Part shown: piece by piece, positions 62,919-64,000 of the stretch
Numbering within the stretch: the first letter of the stretch is position 1
How the letters are laid out: every line of letters begins with the position of its first letter
Assembly: GCF_008365315.1 (NCBI RefSeq)
Contig: NZ_CP043506.1
Location: forward strand, 1,842,001-1,906,000
Source of the DNA: Acetobacter vaccinii
GTDB lineage: Bacteria > Pseudomonadota > Alphaproteobacteria > Acetobacterales > Acetobacteraceae
DNA length: 64,000 nucleotides
Direction of reading: 5' to 3'
The notes under the pieces: model-generated
What the model was told of the DNA's origin: nothing
Database searches by the model: none
What the model saw: only the letters and a program-made list of their open reading frames with translations
Translations under genes and position numbers: made by a program

Positions 62919-64000
62919 TCAGTTCAGTGGGGCATCGGGGGTTGTCCAGCAGCGTGGCTGCTGTTGAGCGTGCCAGAGCCGGGCATAGGTGTTGGCAGAC
63001 GCCATAAGAGTGTCATGGGGGCCGCGCTCTATAATGCGGCCGTTGTCCATGACCCAGATTTCGTCAACGTCCTGTGCGATCCACAGACGGTGGGCTATTG
63101 TCAGAAGTGTGCGGTCAGGTCCGATATGGTGCAGCGTGCTGCGGATAGCGGCTTCGCTATGTGTATCAAGCTGGGAGGTTGCCTCATCCATCACCACGAT
63201 TGGGGTGTTCATGAGTAGGGCACGTGCAATAGCCAGGCGCTGTTTTTCACCTCCTGAGAGAGTGCTTGCGGCCACCTGAATGTCTGTCATCAGGCCATTG
63301 GGCAGACGTTGGGTAAACGCGTGAGCCTCGGCCTGTTTTAGAGCAGACAGAACCTCAGCATCAGTGGCATCTGGTCGGCCGAGGCGGATATTATCTGCCA
63401 GCGTGCCTTCAAAGAGGTGCACATCCTGCGGCACCAGCGTCATAATATTGCTGAGCGTGTCGTGATGCATGTTGCGCAGGTTAATGCCGCCGATTGTGAC
63501 AGCCCCGGCACCAACATCCTGCAGGCGAAGAGCTAGATGGGCGAGCGTTGTTTTGCCAGAGCCTGAGACACCAACAAGGGCGATTTTTCTGCCTTGTCGT
63601 ATGGTCGCGTCAATGGCTGCAAGGCCGCCGTGCATGGGGTATTCTGCATCAAATGTTGCAGATACATTTGAAAACCTGATTTCAAAGTCATCAGGTTTTG
63701 ATGCGTGCTTGGGGTCCTCTAGAGTGGGCCGCGCCATAATCTGGCTTATACGTTGGAGCGTATTTCTGGCAAAGCGCAGGCCTGCAATCTGGCCTGCCAG
63801 ATCGGTGATGCATCGGCTGAAGCGATAGGCCAGAATAAGAGCAGCAAAAGCAGACCCTACGGAAATGTCCTGTTTCTGGAAGCCCAGAACAATAACGAGA
63901 ATAGCCAGTGCCATGCCAGTCTGCGCGGCAAGGGCGTAGCCTATAATGGCGGGAGCAGGAGCGACTTCCAGCGCCATTTGTGCGGCTTTTAACTGGTGGG
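62919..64000 (-). CDS. Exporter-fold ABC transporter (permease-ATPase fusion), C-terminal part; 5' end outside window
   Basis: The open frame runs off the right edge, so only the last 360 residues or so are seen: the end of a transmembrane domain (AQTGMALAILVIVLGF, FAALILAYRFSRCITDLAG) and a complete nucleotide-binding domain with Walker A (GVSGSGKTTLA), Q-loop (LVPQDVHLFEGT), signature (LSGGEKQRLAIARAL), Walker B (VVMDEATSQLD) and H-loop (IAHRL). Fusion of membrane and ATPase domains in an exporter fold is the YbtP/YbtQ (and IrtAB) type that imports ferric siderophores. The receptor gene begins 26 bases after its stop. A second such gene is expected further right. Confidence 0.87.
   Translation of the reverse strand, partial: HQLKAAQMALEVAPAPAIIGYALAAQTGMALAILVIVLGFQKQDISVGSAFAALILAYRFSRCITDLAGQIAGLRFARNTLQRISQIMARPTLEDPKHASKPDDFEIRFSNVSATFDAEYPMHGGLAAIDATIRQGRKIALVGVSGSGKTTLAHLALRLQDVGAGAVTIGGINLRNMHHDTLSNIMTLVPQDVHLFEGTLADNIRLGRPDATDAEVLSALKQAEAHAFTQRLPNGLMTDIQVAASTLSGGEKQRLAIARALLMNTPIVVMDEATSQLDTHSEAAIRSTLHHIGPDRTLLTIAHRLWIAQDVDEIWVMDNGRIIERGPHDTLMASANTYARLWHAQQQPRCWTTPDAPLN

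Overview
The window is a chromosomal segment of an acetic acid bacterium (Acetobacteraceae, most likely Acetobacter or a close genus). I infer this from three things: the high GC content, the alphaproteobacterial division/cell-wall cluster that runs on into lpxC-bamD-recN-ligA, and a core gene set (class II DAHP synthase, PpdK with its regulator PpsR, GapR, UPF0029, short secreted Acetobacteraceae-type proteins). Species assignment is inference; no rRNA is present.

Layout. 1-611: 3' end of ilvC with a perfect-hairpin terminator. 721-6818: copper-resistance region with a CsoR repressor, a copB/copA operon led by a His/Cys-rich secreted protein, and a divergent two-HMA copper P-type ATPase. The two copper units share a 104-bp intergenic region in which a CsoR-type palindrome lies between both promoters. 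6821-13273 (minus): secreted HAD phosphatase, nicotinamidase, glutamyl-tRNA synthetase, an acidic unknown, nicotinate phosphoribosyltransferase and class II DAHP synthase; the middle genes are coupled by overlaps and combine NAD salvage with tRNA charging. 13553-18895: small secreted proteins, the YigZ-type protein, PpsR and PpdK.

19097-44758 (minus): ligA, recN, bamD, lpxC, ftsZ, ftsA, ftsQ, ddlB, murB, murC, murG, ftsW, murD, mraY, murF, murE, ftsI, ftsL, rsmH, mraZ (transcribed in the reverse of this order). Stop/start overlaps are the rule from mraZ to ftsA. Three TGGG repeats at exact 10-bp spacing upstream of mraZ form a good MraZ operator. recN has its own promoter with an alphaproteobacterial SOS box (GTTC-N7-GTTC). 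45013-45430 is the RNase P RNA (minus). 45522-53543 holds an esterase, zwf with a coupled membrane protein, gapR, a Sel1-repeat protein, proB, obgE, rpmA and rplU.

53771-53860 is tRNA-Ser(CGA). To its right the sequence changes character: AT-richer intergenic DNA, gene debris (a frameshifted remnant and a probable IS5-type transposase tail), then accessory genes: yfdX, an AraC regulator divergent from a short-chain dehydrogenase, a LysR regulator divergent from a YciI/metallo-hydrolase pair, and a three-gene siderophore-uptake operon cut by the right edge. Its receptor resembles yersiniabactin receptor FyuA along its whole length, and its partners (an exporter-fold ABC protein and an MFS protein) match the YbtP/Q and YbtX architecture. 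This looks like a genomic island or variable region bounded on the left by the tRNA gene, and it is the most interesting part of the window.

The only stretch above 300 bases without an intact gene is 53861-54403, described under its remnants. All promoter, operator and terminator calls are by eye.
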